Shown piece by piece: positions 40,801-52,139 of a DNA stretch of 64,000 nucleotides. The notes beneath the pieces were generated by a model. The model did no database searches. It was not told where the DNA came from and saw only the letters and a program-made list of their open reading frames with translations. The position numbers and the translations under genes were made by a program. The stretch comes from Laetiporus sulphureus 93-53 (taxonomy: Eukaryota > Basidiomycota > Agaricomycetes > Polyporales > Laetiporaceae). Each line of letters opens with the position of its first letter. Positions within the stretch are counted from its first letter, which is position 1. The DNA is taken from assembly GCF_001632365.1 (NCBI RefSeq), contig NW_024468511.1, positions 305,947 through 369,946 of the forward strand. The letters are read 5' to 3'.

Positions 40801-41818
40801 TTCAGGGCGGGTGACGAGAGTCATGGCATAGACCGGTCTAACACGATCAGTATGAACACAACGTCAAGTGGCTCCAGAAAGCGACCGACTTCAGCATTCC
40901 CCGATGATCAGAATCGTAGTAAGAAGGCCAAGATAAGTTTTTCTACACCTGCTCCTCTGGGCATGTGTGAGTATACTGGTCTTCACTGCTTTGATCCAGC
41001 GTTGACCATTCTCCAGCATCACGGCTCAGGCAAAGTTTGAACAAGCCATTCCGGTCACCTTTCAGAACACCCTCTTCTGAACACACTCTCCAAGATCGCT
41101 CGCACAGTATCACAGAGCCGCCTGCTCCCACCATACACGAAGCGGAGGAGGTCCACGATGTGGTGGAGATTTCCTCTGAACCACCTCTCGAGGCATCAGA
41201 TGAAGAATCAGTGCCGTCCGCTGACGATGACGAGGAGACTCGGAGTACGGCATCTGCTGATCTAACAGGTGGTCGCTGACATCGCTCAATCGCATCTAGT
41301 AGAACTTCCTCAAACAGATGTAGAAATGGACGTGCTGTTCTCACGGAAGATCTCAGTAAGTGTAATTGAGAAAGCGGAACACGCAGCGTTGACAATGAGA
41401 CTGCACTTTACAGCTCCCGTTGCGCATGCAGACGTTCACTTCCATCAGAACCGTACTGCATAGGACCTTCGCAGATACAACAAGCGGTGACCACTTGTGG
41501 GAGAAGTTGAACTTGTCCGAAGCCACCGAGGAGCTGAAGTACGCTGCGTCAGTAGATTTTGTGATCCGCATTGCTGACCATATCTGCAATGTTAGGAATG
41601 ACGTCCTAGCTAGGGTCGCACGAGACTTAGAGTTCGGGTTGCACTCTCTTTCGTCCACGGAGGAAGGCTACAAAGCACGGTCACTTACTCAGCTCAAGAT
41701 AGTCAGAGCAGTGCGGAATGCAGCGGCATGGAAGACGACTGGCGGCGATGACCTTGAAAACGAAAGAGAAGTCGTTCAGTTACTGATGCGGACCTGCACC
41801 GACTCGCAGAAAGGCTAA
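37868..41818 (+). CDS. RecQ-family 3'-5' DNA helicase
   Basis: ATP-driven unwinding in recombination and fork repair; nuclear. The start ATG at 37868 opens a Ser-rich N-terminus ([20 protein letters not shown]). Motif 0 is [20 protein letters not shown], Walker [18 protein letters not shown], motif Ia [17 protein letters not shown], Walker [21 protein letters not shown], motif [13 protein letters not shown], motif [19 protein letters not shown], motif [18 protein letters not shown], motif VI YYQETGRAGRDG. A zinc-binding RecQ-CT region follows ([22 protein letters not shown]). The C-terminal extension is Ser/acid-rich ([17 protein letters not shown]) and ends in a helical block before the stop at 41818. 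More than fifteen short introns are needed, and all tested junctions keep the frame. Whether it is the SGS1/BLM orthologue or another RecQ paralogue cannot be settled; an HRDC domain was not evident. Confidence 0.9.
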
Positions 41819-41938
41819 GGGGAAGGATAGATTATAGGATATGACTTGTACTTTGCGGTACACATGAGAGCTACAGTTAAACGTGACAAATGAATGGGAA
41901 TACTATAAAACACTCGTCACTGTTCTAGTGATACAGAG

Positions 41939-43116
41939 TCAACTCCCAGTTGGAATGTCCCATAAAGCTACGCCCTCTTCGTGGCGTTCCATTGCATGCA
42001 GCAGTTGTGGACGGCCTGATCCTTGTCGCATTCTGAACACAGAAGATGTCCCTGCAAACGTTTTGCCTGTGACGCTGATAGGTCAGACAAAATCATGTCT
42101 AAGATGACAGAACATACCATTCTCCTCCCCGCATCTGTTACAAATTATTACGATGGTCTCATCGGCTGGGGTACCCTGGACACCTTCAATGCTCAGAGGA
42201 GATCCTGCCCATAGAGGCTTCAACCTTGAGGCCCAATACTGCAACGTATACCAATCCTTCTGCTCATCTGCTTTAGAGCCCGAATCCAACCACGCATTGA
42301 GCAATATCAGAAGGTTTGACCTCTTCGATATGCAATGGTCTGCGATCTCATACGGACCCTCTATCGACCATTTAACGGATTGTTGGGGATTGAGGTCCAT
42401 GCAGATGCCCATGCTAACGTTGTTCAGCGGTTTGGGTAAGCTGAAGGTCGCGAATCCGGTGCCTGCGAGGTTGCGTCAGAAAGTACTGAGGTGGTTCGAT
42501 GTTTCCCCTCACCCGCTTTCGCCCATGTCATGTCGATCTCAAACAGGTTGGTCTTGCGATAGCCGCCGATTAGAGCGCCATCTGGGCCGTATAAGATGGC
42601 ACTGTTCGCGCCGACGCTCATTATGGCGTTCTCATTCCCTGCAGCTGTTCCGCCGAGCTCGCGATCATCCAAACGCTCCGGATATCCCGCCACAACATGG
42701 CATTGCAGCCGTGCTGCCAAGTCGGCACAGAAGCGTGAAGTTGGCCCTTTCCCGGGCTGCTCCAAGTGGGGCGTGATGGAACGTGCATCCGGAAAGACGT
42801 AGCCTAGTATGCGTACGCATGATGCATAGGCAGTGATGGATGGATGCTTGGGGCATACCGGTGAAGACCATCTCAGGAAAGCATACGAGATCGACTGAGT
42901 GAGGCTTGATCCTGCCAAATGCACGGATGTTTCAATCTAGAAGACAGGGTATTGGCGCGACCAAGCACGCACTGTTCGCATAGCTTCCGGGCGGTTTCGA
43001 TATTCTCCTGCACCCGCCCAATCTAAGAGGGATTCAGACGTAATGCAGGCACTGCTGAGATGACAATAGTGATTGGGACGTACCTTTGGTGCGAACTGCA
43101 CGACTGCTACCCGCAT
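41939..43116 (-). CDS. NTA1: protein N-terminal amidase (nitrilase family)
   Basis: Deamidates N-terminal Asn and Gln of proteins, creating degrons for the Arg/N-degron pathway. The start at 43116 reads MRVAVVQFAPK. The nitrilase triad is visible: Glu in LVCFPEMVFTG, Lys in GGYRKTNLFEIDMTWAK, Cys in SMGICMDLNPQ. Between them are YVFPDARSITPHLE and CHVVAGYPERL. Later segments are LNAWLDS and IICNRCGEENG. The last exon begins after an intron (GTATGT..CGTCACAG) and runs KTFAGTSSVFRMRQGSGRP to TGA at 41939-41941. The gene stop lies 120 bp from the convergent RecQ stop. The long central segment with the DLNP motif favours Nta1 over generic omega-amidase. Confidence 0.92.
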
Positions 43117-43432
43117 GCTTGACCGAGCAACGTAGGATTTCCAGTTGTGCAACAATCTAGGCACCGCCGTGGCTGCTTTCTCCCGCGGTCAGTGGCCCGA
43201 CCTACAGCACGATATAGCATATCCGAGTCAAAAACACACTGGCGGCTGCTCCTTACGTTCATGGCGTATGTATATATTGCCACCCCGGAGCCAGACGTGG
43301 ACATAGGGGGCAATAGCGGTGTCACGGCGGGACCAGCTGATGGTGTAAAATCGAGAATGGTCCGACTCGGGCGCGCCCCAGCTCGCTACATTTCTAGCCC
43401 CACCACAGTCTCCCTCACGTCTTTTCCCGGCT
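43117..43432. promoter_or_regulatory. bidirectional promoter, NTA1 / ERG26
   Basis: The 316-bp gap between divergent starts includes a TATATAT run at 43271-43277, about 160 bp before the ERG26 ATG, and a C/T-rich stretch just before it. The two genes have no functional link that I know of. Confidence 0.5.
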
Positions 43433-44887
43433 ATGGCTGCGCATGCAAAAGACAATTACCTGGTGATTGGTGGTAGCGGTTTCCTTGGTCGCCACATCGT
43501 CGAGTCTCTGTTGGCTCGCAACGACACGGTGTCGGTATTCGACATCGTCCAGAGACATCATGATGTCCCGTTCTACTCTGGCGACATCAGCGAAGAGGGT
43601 CAGGTCTCAGATGCATTGAAGAAGGTGCGTTGTCGTTGCGACTCAACAACATGCAGCCGAATTTACCGGGCGACCTCAGAGCGGGGCGACGTGCATCATC
43701 CATACCGCGTCCCCACCACATGGAATGGACGATCCAGCATTGTACTGGAAAGTCAACGTTGATGGCACAAAGGCCGTCATAGCCGCTGCATTAGCGAACG
43801 GTGTATCTAAACTGGTTTACACAAGTTCGGCCGGCGTGGTATTCAACGGAAACAACATTGTCGACATCGATGAGCGCCTTCCGCCCCCTGAAAAGGCTAT
43901 GGACGCGTATAACGAGTCCAAGGCTAAGGCGGAGGAAATGGTTCTAGAAGCTAACGACAAGGGTGGGTTATATACGGTTGCGCTCAGGCCAGCCGGTCTC
44001 TTCGGGTGAGTAGTAAAGTGCAGTCGATGAACGTTGGAATGACACGTATCGCATAGCCCCGGCGACCGTCAACTTATTGCTGGGCTATATGAGGTGTATG
44101 AGAACAACCAGACCCATTGGCAGATCGGCGACAACACCAACCTGTTCGACTGGACGTACATCACAAACGCCGCTCATGCGCACCTGCTAGCCGCGGATCG
44201 TCTGCGCCCAATGTCTGAGGAGGAGGTCGCAACGCTGAAGGAGGAACTTCACTACGCGCTTCCTTACATTGGCTGCACGACCGGTGGCCGTCGCATACCT
44301 ACCTCTGCCAGCCGTCCGCTCGGGCCCTACGTCACGCCGCCTCCCGATGCAGAGCAGATCAGCGCGAACTGGGAAAATCCGGACTACGTGCACGCACGCA
44401 AACCCGCCGTCCACGGACGATTCGACCCCCTGTCCGAGGTAGCATTGGTGCGGGAGGGTGAGAAGCAGCTGCAAGTGGCGGGGCAGGTATTCTTCATCAC
44501 GAACGGTGAGCCGGTGTACTTCTGGGATGTACCCCGCATCGCATGGTGTTTCTTCGACGAGCACTTTGGCAAGGACAAGACGAAACGCAGCGTCACTACT
44601 CTCTCCAAGGAGGTCGGCATGGTGCTTGCGGGCGCAGCAGAGTGGTGGGCGTGGCTTACCGGCAAGCAGCCTGGTTTCACGCGATTTAGGGTCACTTTCA
44701 GTTGCGTTTGGAGATGCCACAACATTGAGAAGGCACGAAGAGTTCTTGGATATGAGCCTCAGGTTGGCATGGAGGAGGGCTTGAAGAAGACCCTTGAAGT
44801 ATGTTTGCTCAGCTTTCGGTGGTCTTGGTACTCATCCATCTTTTGCAGTGGTGGGTAGCTGATAGGCAAAAGCCTGCCAAGGCGTAA
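43433..44887 (+). CDS. ERG26: sterol-4alpha-carboxylate 3-dehydrogenase (decarboxylating)
   Basis: NAD(P)-dependent oxidative decarboxylation at sterol C4 in ergosterol synthesis; works at the ER with Erg25, Erg27 and Erg28. The start at 43433 is followed at once by the Rossmann motif VIGGSGFLGRHIVESLL. After the first intron come TCIIHTASPPHGMDDPALYW, VNVDGTKAVIAAA, and YTSSAGVVFNG with the catalytic Ser. YNESKAKAEEMV follows with Tyr and Lys of the YxxxK motif, then ALRPAGLFGPGDRQL. FDWTYITNAAHAHLLA and GEPVYFWDVPRIAW are typical for 3beta-HSD/Erg26. Exons join cleanly, with the last coding exon 44849-44887 ending TAA. A segment of about 50 residues between about 44260 and 44400 (PYIGCTTGGRR) is longer than in yeast. 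Related 3beta-HSD paralogues exist in basidiomycetes, so the symbol is likely but not certain. Confidence 0.88.
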
Positions 44888-45331
44888 GCCCACCAGGGAG
44901 TAGCTGCTACATTTTCTGTTCCATCATAGATATACCCTACCTTGCTTGGTGTTTGTTTGTGTGATGCCTACTTCCCCATGGATTAATGACACCGAATGGA
45001 CCATTTCTATTCCTTCCTCCGTTATCTACATTCATGAGCGATGTGAAAATGGTCATAGATACGCCAGCTAGCTGGGAACTGATGGCAATAGTAGATATAA
45101 ACAGCAAAGATTGAGCAAAGTGGCGGTATAGATGGCGCTAGATAGATGGCAGAACACGATATAATGATGAAGTGGACGTTGAAGGGCATGATGCGCTCTC
45201 AGAACTCTGGGTTCGCTTTCCTACAAAATAGTTAGGACCGGAGACAGATCTGAACACAGCGATACTCACTGAATGTCGATGTCCGAGTGGGTCGTCCTCT
45301 GTTTGTCGCTCTGCGCTCATCACACATTTAG
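44888..45331. other. intergenic, convergent 3' ends
   Basis: This 444-bp stretch lies between the stops of ERG26 and the DUF6534-like gene. It is AT-richer than its surroundings, as expected for 3' UTRs. Nothing else was seen. Confidence 0.6.
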
Positions 45332-47475
45332 TCAAGCAGAACGGCGAGAATACAGCTGTCCACTTGCCTCATCATCCTCCAGACCAGTGCCGGATTGGAT
45401 AGTGTCCAGGCCAATGGTCATAGCGGCAGCCTGCATCCGCGAAAAATTAGTGAGAGGCGCGCTCACCGCTAAAGCTTGTGAACACTCACCTTGCTTTCAG
45501 TGTCGACAACACCGAACTGCACACTGCGAGAAGTGTCGATCCTCTGGTTGCGGCTGCCGCTGCCAGAGAGAACACCGCTGCTCTTGACGTCACGCTGGTT
45601 CATGCTCTGTTCCTCTTCAATGCCGCGGCCGTGGTGCACGTTGCGGAAGTTGAGCCTGTGCAGTTTAGACGTCATTAGTGTTTCAACACTGACACGGAAA
45701 CAGGTGATGCTAACATGAGCAGCAAGCTGTTGATGTACGCTGTATGAAGTGCGACCGGTCAAATCGACTGGAGGAGCAAGGAAGGAAGTTCATATGCGTA
45801 CTCTTGCTAGTGACGAAGTGGAATAGAATCCAGACTTGTTGCGAGGGGATCGAGACGAAGAGGATCAGGGACACGAGTTGCAACAGCCTAAGGCAGTGAA
45901 TGTGAGCCATACGGGGAACACCATATAGACTGCCGGATCTTACGTGAAGCATGTGCCGCGGTTGATAAAGAACACGGCGATATACTCATACCAGCCCTCA
46001 ATCCTGGAAAGTTCAATGTTAGAATTGGCGGGAGTCATTTTTCGCAGGTGCCTTACGACTTCATGCCCGGGTAGCGTGCAGGCGTCACGTAGTATAGCAA
46101 CGCGCCAACAATGATGATGTCGCACAGCGTGCTGAGACCGTACTGGACGCCAGTGAGGACCTAAACAGCCACAATCAGTAAAAGTGAAGCAATTCGTGCA
46201 AGCGGGAGGATGTACCTCGACAACGTGGTCAACGAAATTGTAGAAGAACGGCTGCTGCGAACTACAGCGTCGTGCAAATTAGAACTTTGACATTATCGAG
46301 AACGGCGGAAACTTACATCTTTGCCGCAGATGCTGTCCGTAGCATTGCATTGAGAAACGTCAAACGACAGTGTATACGGAACAATATACGTACCGATACC
46401 AAGCACTGTTCAGGTATATCAATACTGGCGAATGGAAAGCATCCAGTAATTATAGCTACGCACCAAGATTGACGACCGCTAACAGAGACTAAGGAAGGCT
46501 TGTGAATGAGGAGATTTAGATCATGCCTTGTATAACTTACAATCACACCGGGTAGAGCAGGATTTTTGCCATTCACTGCGTCGACTGTGAGGGCCCGACC
46601 GCAGAGACGACAGACCAAGGAGGCTTACCGATGTAGATACGATATGCATAGAAACTACGTAAAATCAATACGGAATATTATAATATCTCACATGTGACAC
46701 ACTCACACTTGGACAAGGAAGATTCCGAACGCCTATTCAATGGGAGATTAATTGATATACCGACCAGCACAAGAAGCACGACGTACTGCGAGCGCGTTCT
46801 CCGACTGATGCGGCAGTTGTCAGCACACAAAACGTTCCGGCTATCGGACTGCAGCAATGGACACGTACCACAAACGTCCTGCAAAATTAATGAGTGATGT
46901 ATATCCGGCGCAGATGATCGTTGCTCACTTGGTGATGTCAAGCTCATCGAAGGGAGCCATGAAACTCGTTATCAGATAGTAGTACAATCTGGCGGGCGTG
47001 GGTGAGCAATCTGCCATTTCTTTGGTATAGCACTCTTGGCTGGTGCTCACGTATGCGACACTGATCAAAGGCATTAGAGCAATCGCACGCGATAAGCTAA
47101 TGGTCGTACGCACAGAGAGTTGTCGTCGCCGTGTCAACCGCCCTGTATCCAATGTCATTGAGAAGAGCCATGCGAAAGTGAACGACGCATACCATAGAAG
47201 ACCAATCTGCAACGATGATCAGCAACACAGTTGCGGAATGATGGTGTTTTGCCTTACAGTATACTTCGAGAATGTCGGGTCAGACGGGAAGCGAGAGTAG
47301 TAAATATACGTCTCTACACATAGTCAGCATCGACTGCTTCTGCCACTGCCACGTCGTGATACTCACGAAAGAAGGTGAGCCCATAGAGAGTGACTGCGAA
47401 GATGAAGCCAATCAAGAGCACGCCGAAGGTCGCATTGAGCTCAGACACGTCGGGAGCGGCGGCGGTTTCGCTCAT
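45332..47475 (-). CDS. DUF6534-like seven-transmembrane protein
   Basis: Membrane protein of a large basidiomycete family without known function. The start at 47475 reads MSETAAAPDVSELNATFG, followed by the family's first helix VLLIGFIFAVTLYGLTFF. Then come YIYYSRFPSDPTF, an external loop YYYLITSFMAPFDELD, several helices with a LPLASF-like spacing, IIVGALLYYVTPARYPGM, YEYIAVFFINRGTCF, and VSLILFVSIPSQQVWILFHF. The C-terminal tail is SKLHRLNFRNVHHGRGIEEE, then Ser-rich, ending TGA at 45332-45334. The conserved tail start N-S-L-L-A-x-L-N-x-R is present in altered form (NSLLATLMTSKLHRLNFR). At least ten small exons are needed; the central ones between 46150 and 46950 are uncertain. Confidence 0.78.
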
Positions 47476-47965
47476 GTCGATGGTGCGAAGACTAGCTTAG
47501 AGGTCAAAGGCAGTAGATGGGAGCCGAGAAGAGGACAAGGGGCGGCTGGAGTCTGGACGAGCACAGCTACTTGTAGCAACATCAAATATGCTCGTATCAA
47601 GGGGTAAGAAATATTGCCAGCACACACGTGACGGACATCTCGGGGAAATCAACTTAGGCAGACTGAACAGGTCTTCTGCGGGAGTTCCGAGGCTATACAT
47701 CATGATGTTGATGGGTAGTGGCAGGGTAAAAGTCAGCAGATGTGGCTCCAAGAATGTAAGACGAGGGCAATGTATGATGTGCGCGTGCGTGAGCGCTGCT
47801 GAGGACGACGTGCCGCGGCATGACCCGAGATTACTGAGGTCTTGTGCACCATTGAAGTTTGCAAGAGTGCGCGATTATAGACATCTTCAACAACCACTTT
47901 GAGCGCACTGCTCATCCCTAGAGCGACCGCCGTCGCAACCATCCTCGCGGCCGCAAGCTAGAGCC
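47476..47965. other. divergent promoter region
   Basis: This 490-bp stretch lies between the starts of the DUF6534-like gene and the mitochondrial carrier gene. Short frames without motifs; no gene was seen. Confidence 0.55.
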
Positions 47966-49242
47966 ATGCCGTCGAGCGCAGATAGCATGATTGGTGAGAG
48001 ACATCAGCACCTCTCAAGTCCCGGACATCCGCCTCATCCAACTCATCCGAATTTCAAGCTGGCGCAGGGGGCGGCTTTGTCGCCAGCATCGCGACCTGTC
48101 CCTTGGATGTGATTAAAACGAGACTTCAGGCTCAGCGGTTCGCTCGTGGGTCGCAGGGATACTTGGGTGTCCTCGGTGAGGGATTCTCTCGGCCTGATGC
48201 AGCGCTCCAGCGATATTTATCTCAAAGACCTCTCTGCACCTCGTCTCGCTTCCAGGCACGGTCAAAGCGGTCCTTAGACACGATGGCATTCGAGGGCTGT
48301 ATCGTGGGCTTGGGCCGACACTTCTGGGCTACCTCCCGACATGGGCCATCTACTTTGCGGTGTACGATGGCATAAAGGACCATTTTGGTGAGACACGGTT
48401 GGGTGGTTCAACGACTGCAGGACATGTCTACCCTGCCGCCCAGGTCAAGGGGTATCAACCCTTGGCGCGGGAGCATCCTTGGTCGCTACACATTTTATCG
48501 GCCATGGCCGCTGGTGCAAGTAGCACGATATGCACAAACCCACTATGGGTCATCAAGACACGATTCATGGTGCGTAGGGCTATATGCTCCGCACTGTCAT
48601 GATGTCGATGGCATCCGTTTGACAGACTCAACCGTTTGAAGAGCGCAGATACCGACATACACTAGACGCTGTCGTGACCATCTACCGAGCGGAAGGCTGG
48701 CGTGCCTTCTTTCGTGGCCTATTACCAAGTCTTCTAGGGATTGCACACGTTGCTGTTCAATTTCCCCTGTACGAGCAACTGAAGGCGATAGCTCGTGAGT
48801 GACATGGTAACCCTCATCGACTTGAAGATTTACATCTCTATATAAAGAACAACGTTCACCGTCAGACGTCCTTTCACCACAACAGATTCTTGGCTGCTCT
48901 GCCTTGTCGAAAATGGTAGCCTCGATCGCGACATACCCTCATGAGGTCGTGCGGACACGGATGCAAATTACACAAAGATTGCTGAGCAAGGAACAAAGTG
49001 CGAGCAGCTCTCGCGTGGGTATCATTCGAACAGTGAAGAAGATCATCACATATGAAGGCTGGAGAGGGTTCTACAAGGGCCTGTCTGTGAATCTTGTGCG
49101 GACAGTGCCAAATAGTGCAGTGACACTACTAACGTGAGCTGTGTCTCATCTATCTTTTACTCAAGTCTTCAACTCATAGTTGTGCCTCATCAGATACGAG
49201 ATGCTCATGCGCTATCTCGAGGGGAGATCGGAGACATCATGA
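47966..49242 (+). CDS. mitochondrial carrier, NAD/pyrimidine-nucleotide (PNC) type
   Basis: Solute carrier of the inner mitochondrial membrane with three tandem repeats. From ATG at 47966 (PSSADSMI) an intron (GTGAGA..GCGCAG) leads to GGGFVASIATCPLDVIKTRL. Repeat 1 continues with VKAVLRHDGIRGLYRGLGP and YLPTWAIYFAVYDGIK. Repeat 2 has the signature TNPLWVIKTRF, then YRAEGWRAFFRGLLPSLLG and AVQFPLYEQLK. Repeat 3 has IATYPHEVVRTRMQ, EGWRGFYKGLSVNLVRTVP, and ends TYEMLMRYLEG with TGA at 49240-49242. A Trp in the second signature (PLWVIKTR) marks the branch that carries NAD, FAD, folate or pyrimidine nucleotides, such as yeast Ndt1 and Rim2. A loop of about 30 residues after repeat 1 (HVYPAAQVKGYQPL) is specific to fungi. 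Ndt1 is the best guess for orthology. Confidence 0.9.
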
Positions 49243-50456
49243 CACCGCCGGGCATTGATTGTCGGGTTTGCGCGTCTGTCACGGCCACGCACGACCATGG
49301 CTCTGCCTTTTGGGTCCGCCTATCGCACTGTAGCATATCCGCACGCTCATTTAGGTCCTTTCGCTGCTGTCTGTTGTTGCTATCATACTATTGCGCTACT
49401 CATCAGGAGATATCATGTACAGAACTCCATCACATGGGCTTGCTTATCGCCTGGCTCCGTGTACCCGCCGAGTGACGACTTGCAAGTAGTTCTCCCGACT
49501 CGACGCGTCATGCATATCATGCCCTGAAGTTGTGTGCCTCGCTCCCCTCAAGCAGCTCGTCTTCGGGCACACGCTTGGACGTCATCGGCCAATCCGTGCT
49601 CTGGCTCTGGCTTCATTTGTTTTCGGCCCCGGGGAATCGCAGTTCCGCCTTGCTGCATGGATCCGCACGCCGCCCGAGGCACATTACGTAGAACTAGATA
49701 ACGTGAATGAAACGGTACAAAACGCTTGAAACAGGTATCTCGGCTCTGCGACAGGAACGACGTGACGACACGGATGCATTTCAAACAGGACAACCGTTCT
49801 CCGGAGCGGTGCCATGGGCACGACTTCCCTTCCCTCGCCCTCACCTGGAGTAGCGCGGGAGCCTAAGCGATCTATAGGCTAGAAGGTCGGCCAGAAACGA
49901 GAGTGGTTTGTCGGATGGCATGAACCGACAAGTTGGATCGATGACATGGGGCGCAGACCCGCGCTAGCGAAAGACGGGAAGAGACAGGAAGCCTGGATAC
50001 GGGCTGAAGTGGCCGAGCACTGCTGCTGCACGGAAGTGACGATGGACGATGGATTATGACGCAAGCGGGGAAAGCGAGCGGGCGAGACAAGTAAGGACTG
50101 GACAGCCAATTGGGGCCAAACATAAGGGCATACGAAGGAATCGCCAGTGCCATGAATAGGTAAAGGTGCAATTGTCCGTATGTACCAGAAGCAGCGAGGT
50201 GCGCAAGGAAGATCAGTCCGTATTGAAACAAGGTAAAAGCAATCGACCGCAGGACAACAGTATTGGAAGGGGTAATAATGCATGGTAACAGCGGAAAGGG
50301 AATATGGTCGAATGATACATAGCTTGAAAGTAAAAAGAAATCAGCTGTGAATAAGTAACGGCGATGGCATCCACGGACGACAAATCAAGGAGTAAGACGG
50401 ACAGGATAGCGACGAGGGGTTACAGAGGGCAGAGACAGAAATTAAACCAGTCGCCT
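49243..50456. other. 1.2 kb between convergent genes, no supported gene
   Basis: Overlapping short minus-strand frames (49872-50283) have no motif and are A/G-rich on the plus strand. It probably includes long 3' UTRs. No repeat was recognised. Confidence 0.5.
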
Positions 50457-52139
50457 TCAATGAGGACGGTCGTGGACTGTTGTCGCTGCAGTCGCTGCGT
50501 CGTCATCAGCCGTGTCGCTCAAAGTTTCTACTTTGACTCCTCTAGATGAGCCAACGCTGCGAATGTCTCTACCTTCTTCTGCTAGCTCGTGGCCCAGAAG
50601 AGCGCCGGCGTGATCGCTCGCGTCGCTCTCTGGGCTCTCTCCTTCTTCGTCAGGACGGTCCCCGAACTCCGGCTTCCGCAACGCGGTCCGGAACGCTTGG
50701 GCCATAATGGCGGCGTCTGCGCCTGAGAACAGGCCGGTGTCACTTTGCCGCGAGAACGTCGACGCACCGTCATGGCCGTCCGTGGGAGAGACTGCACGAT
50801 GGGATCCCTCGCCCGTTTCCGCCGCCCCTGCCCCGCCAGCCGCTCCTAGCACAGCGGCACCTAATAAGGGCGACTGGGCAGTGGCACCCGCCGCGGCGTT
50901 GGCCATCATCGGCGACGCAGAATTCATGGACCCACGGTGAGAGAGCATGCTATGCCGCCTGTTTCGTACGCGGCGCATGATGAAGAAGGTGAGGATGCCG
51001 AACGCAACGAGCGCGAGGAAACCGAGAACGACGATGACGGCAATCGCCCAGTCAGGGAATTTGTTGCTGTTTAGCGACTGCACAGAGCCCGGGGATGCTG
51101 TACCCGACGCTCCTGGTTGCCGGCTTGAAGGGTTCGCGGTTGGGATACCCGAGTAACTTGAATTGGCCCCGCTCCCTACGCCAGTCCCCACGGTTGCACT
51201 GCCAGAGATGGTTGTTATTGATGCTGATGCCGCAGAAGCTCTTGATGACGCAGCAGATGCAGAGGAAGCTGAAGCCGCCGATGCGGCTGATGCAGACGAT
51301 GCAGAGCTTCTTGACGAAAGGACAGAGTCGGCATACGTGGTCTCTGTGGCAATTCCCATTGAGCAGTCTGAAGTGGGTGACATGGGGTGGCGACACTTAC
51401 GGACGGCAGAGAATGTCGACTGCGGCGACTGGTATATGACCTCGGTCTTCGTGGAAGGAGTAATGACCCAGTAGTACGCAGATGTGATATTCTCGCCATC
51501 CCAATTCGCAGCGTCAGCTCCAAACCAGGTATCATTGACGCAAACCGACACGGAGCCTGAGGTAGTCGATGGATTTGTTTGATTAGTGATACTTAGTACT
51601 TGTTCTAGTGATTCCGCATTATACAGCAAAAGGTCGACCTCATTCGTTTGTGCGAACTGGGGCAGTCTACTGTTCCCTGCATGCCCGACATCCAGTGAGC
51701 TCTTCAAATGTGAAAGCCTCGAGTGAATAAACCTACAGACGAAGTACGCCCATTGGTGTTGAGAGAAGATGGTATCTCCGGTGGGGAAGCATGAAAAGAC
51801 TGCATTGTCCGAATCAAAGCAGTCAGACTGCGCGGTGTCTGCAGAAGTGTGTTAGCTTCGCCGAACCTCCGCTCTAACCTAGCCTGGCACGTCCAGCGAC
51901 GCGCAAAGGGCGCAACGAAACGCCCAAGGCCCAGTCTGGAACAAGCACGCACATACTGCACTCTGATCCGCAATGCCATTGCAGGTGGTGCCATCCGACC
52001 TCGCGTGGTGTTCGTAGAGGACTAACGACGACGAGCGGTGGTCCGACTGCCTTTTCCGTCTTATTGAAGAGGATGACGGTTCAGGAGGAAGTAGGTGCGC
52101 TGGAGGAGGAATCCTGGCATCCGCCGCGATCGAGGACAT
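50457..52139 (-). CDS. single-pass membrane protein with Ser/Ala-rich stalk
   Basis: Likely a plasma-membrane or wall-sensing protein of a common basidiomycete type. The extracellular part has Cys-containing exons (CFDSDNAVFSCFPTGDTIFS), an Asn-rich beta-like domain (VSVCVNDTWFGADAANWDGE, NITSAYYWVITPST), and a stalk of Ser/Ala repeats (SSASSASAASAASASSASAA). A single transmembrane helix follows (WAIAVIVVLGFLALVAFGIL), then a basic stop-transfer RRVRNRRHS. The cytoplasmic tail of about 160 residues is Ala/Gly-rich then acidic (DRPDEEGESPESDASDH), ending TGA at about 50457. The 5' end is uncertain: I place the start near 52139, but no clear signal peptide could be identified, so the true first exon may lie elsewhere upstream. 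Confidence 0.7.
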
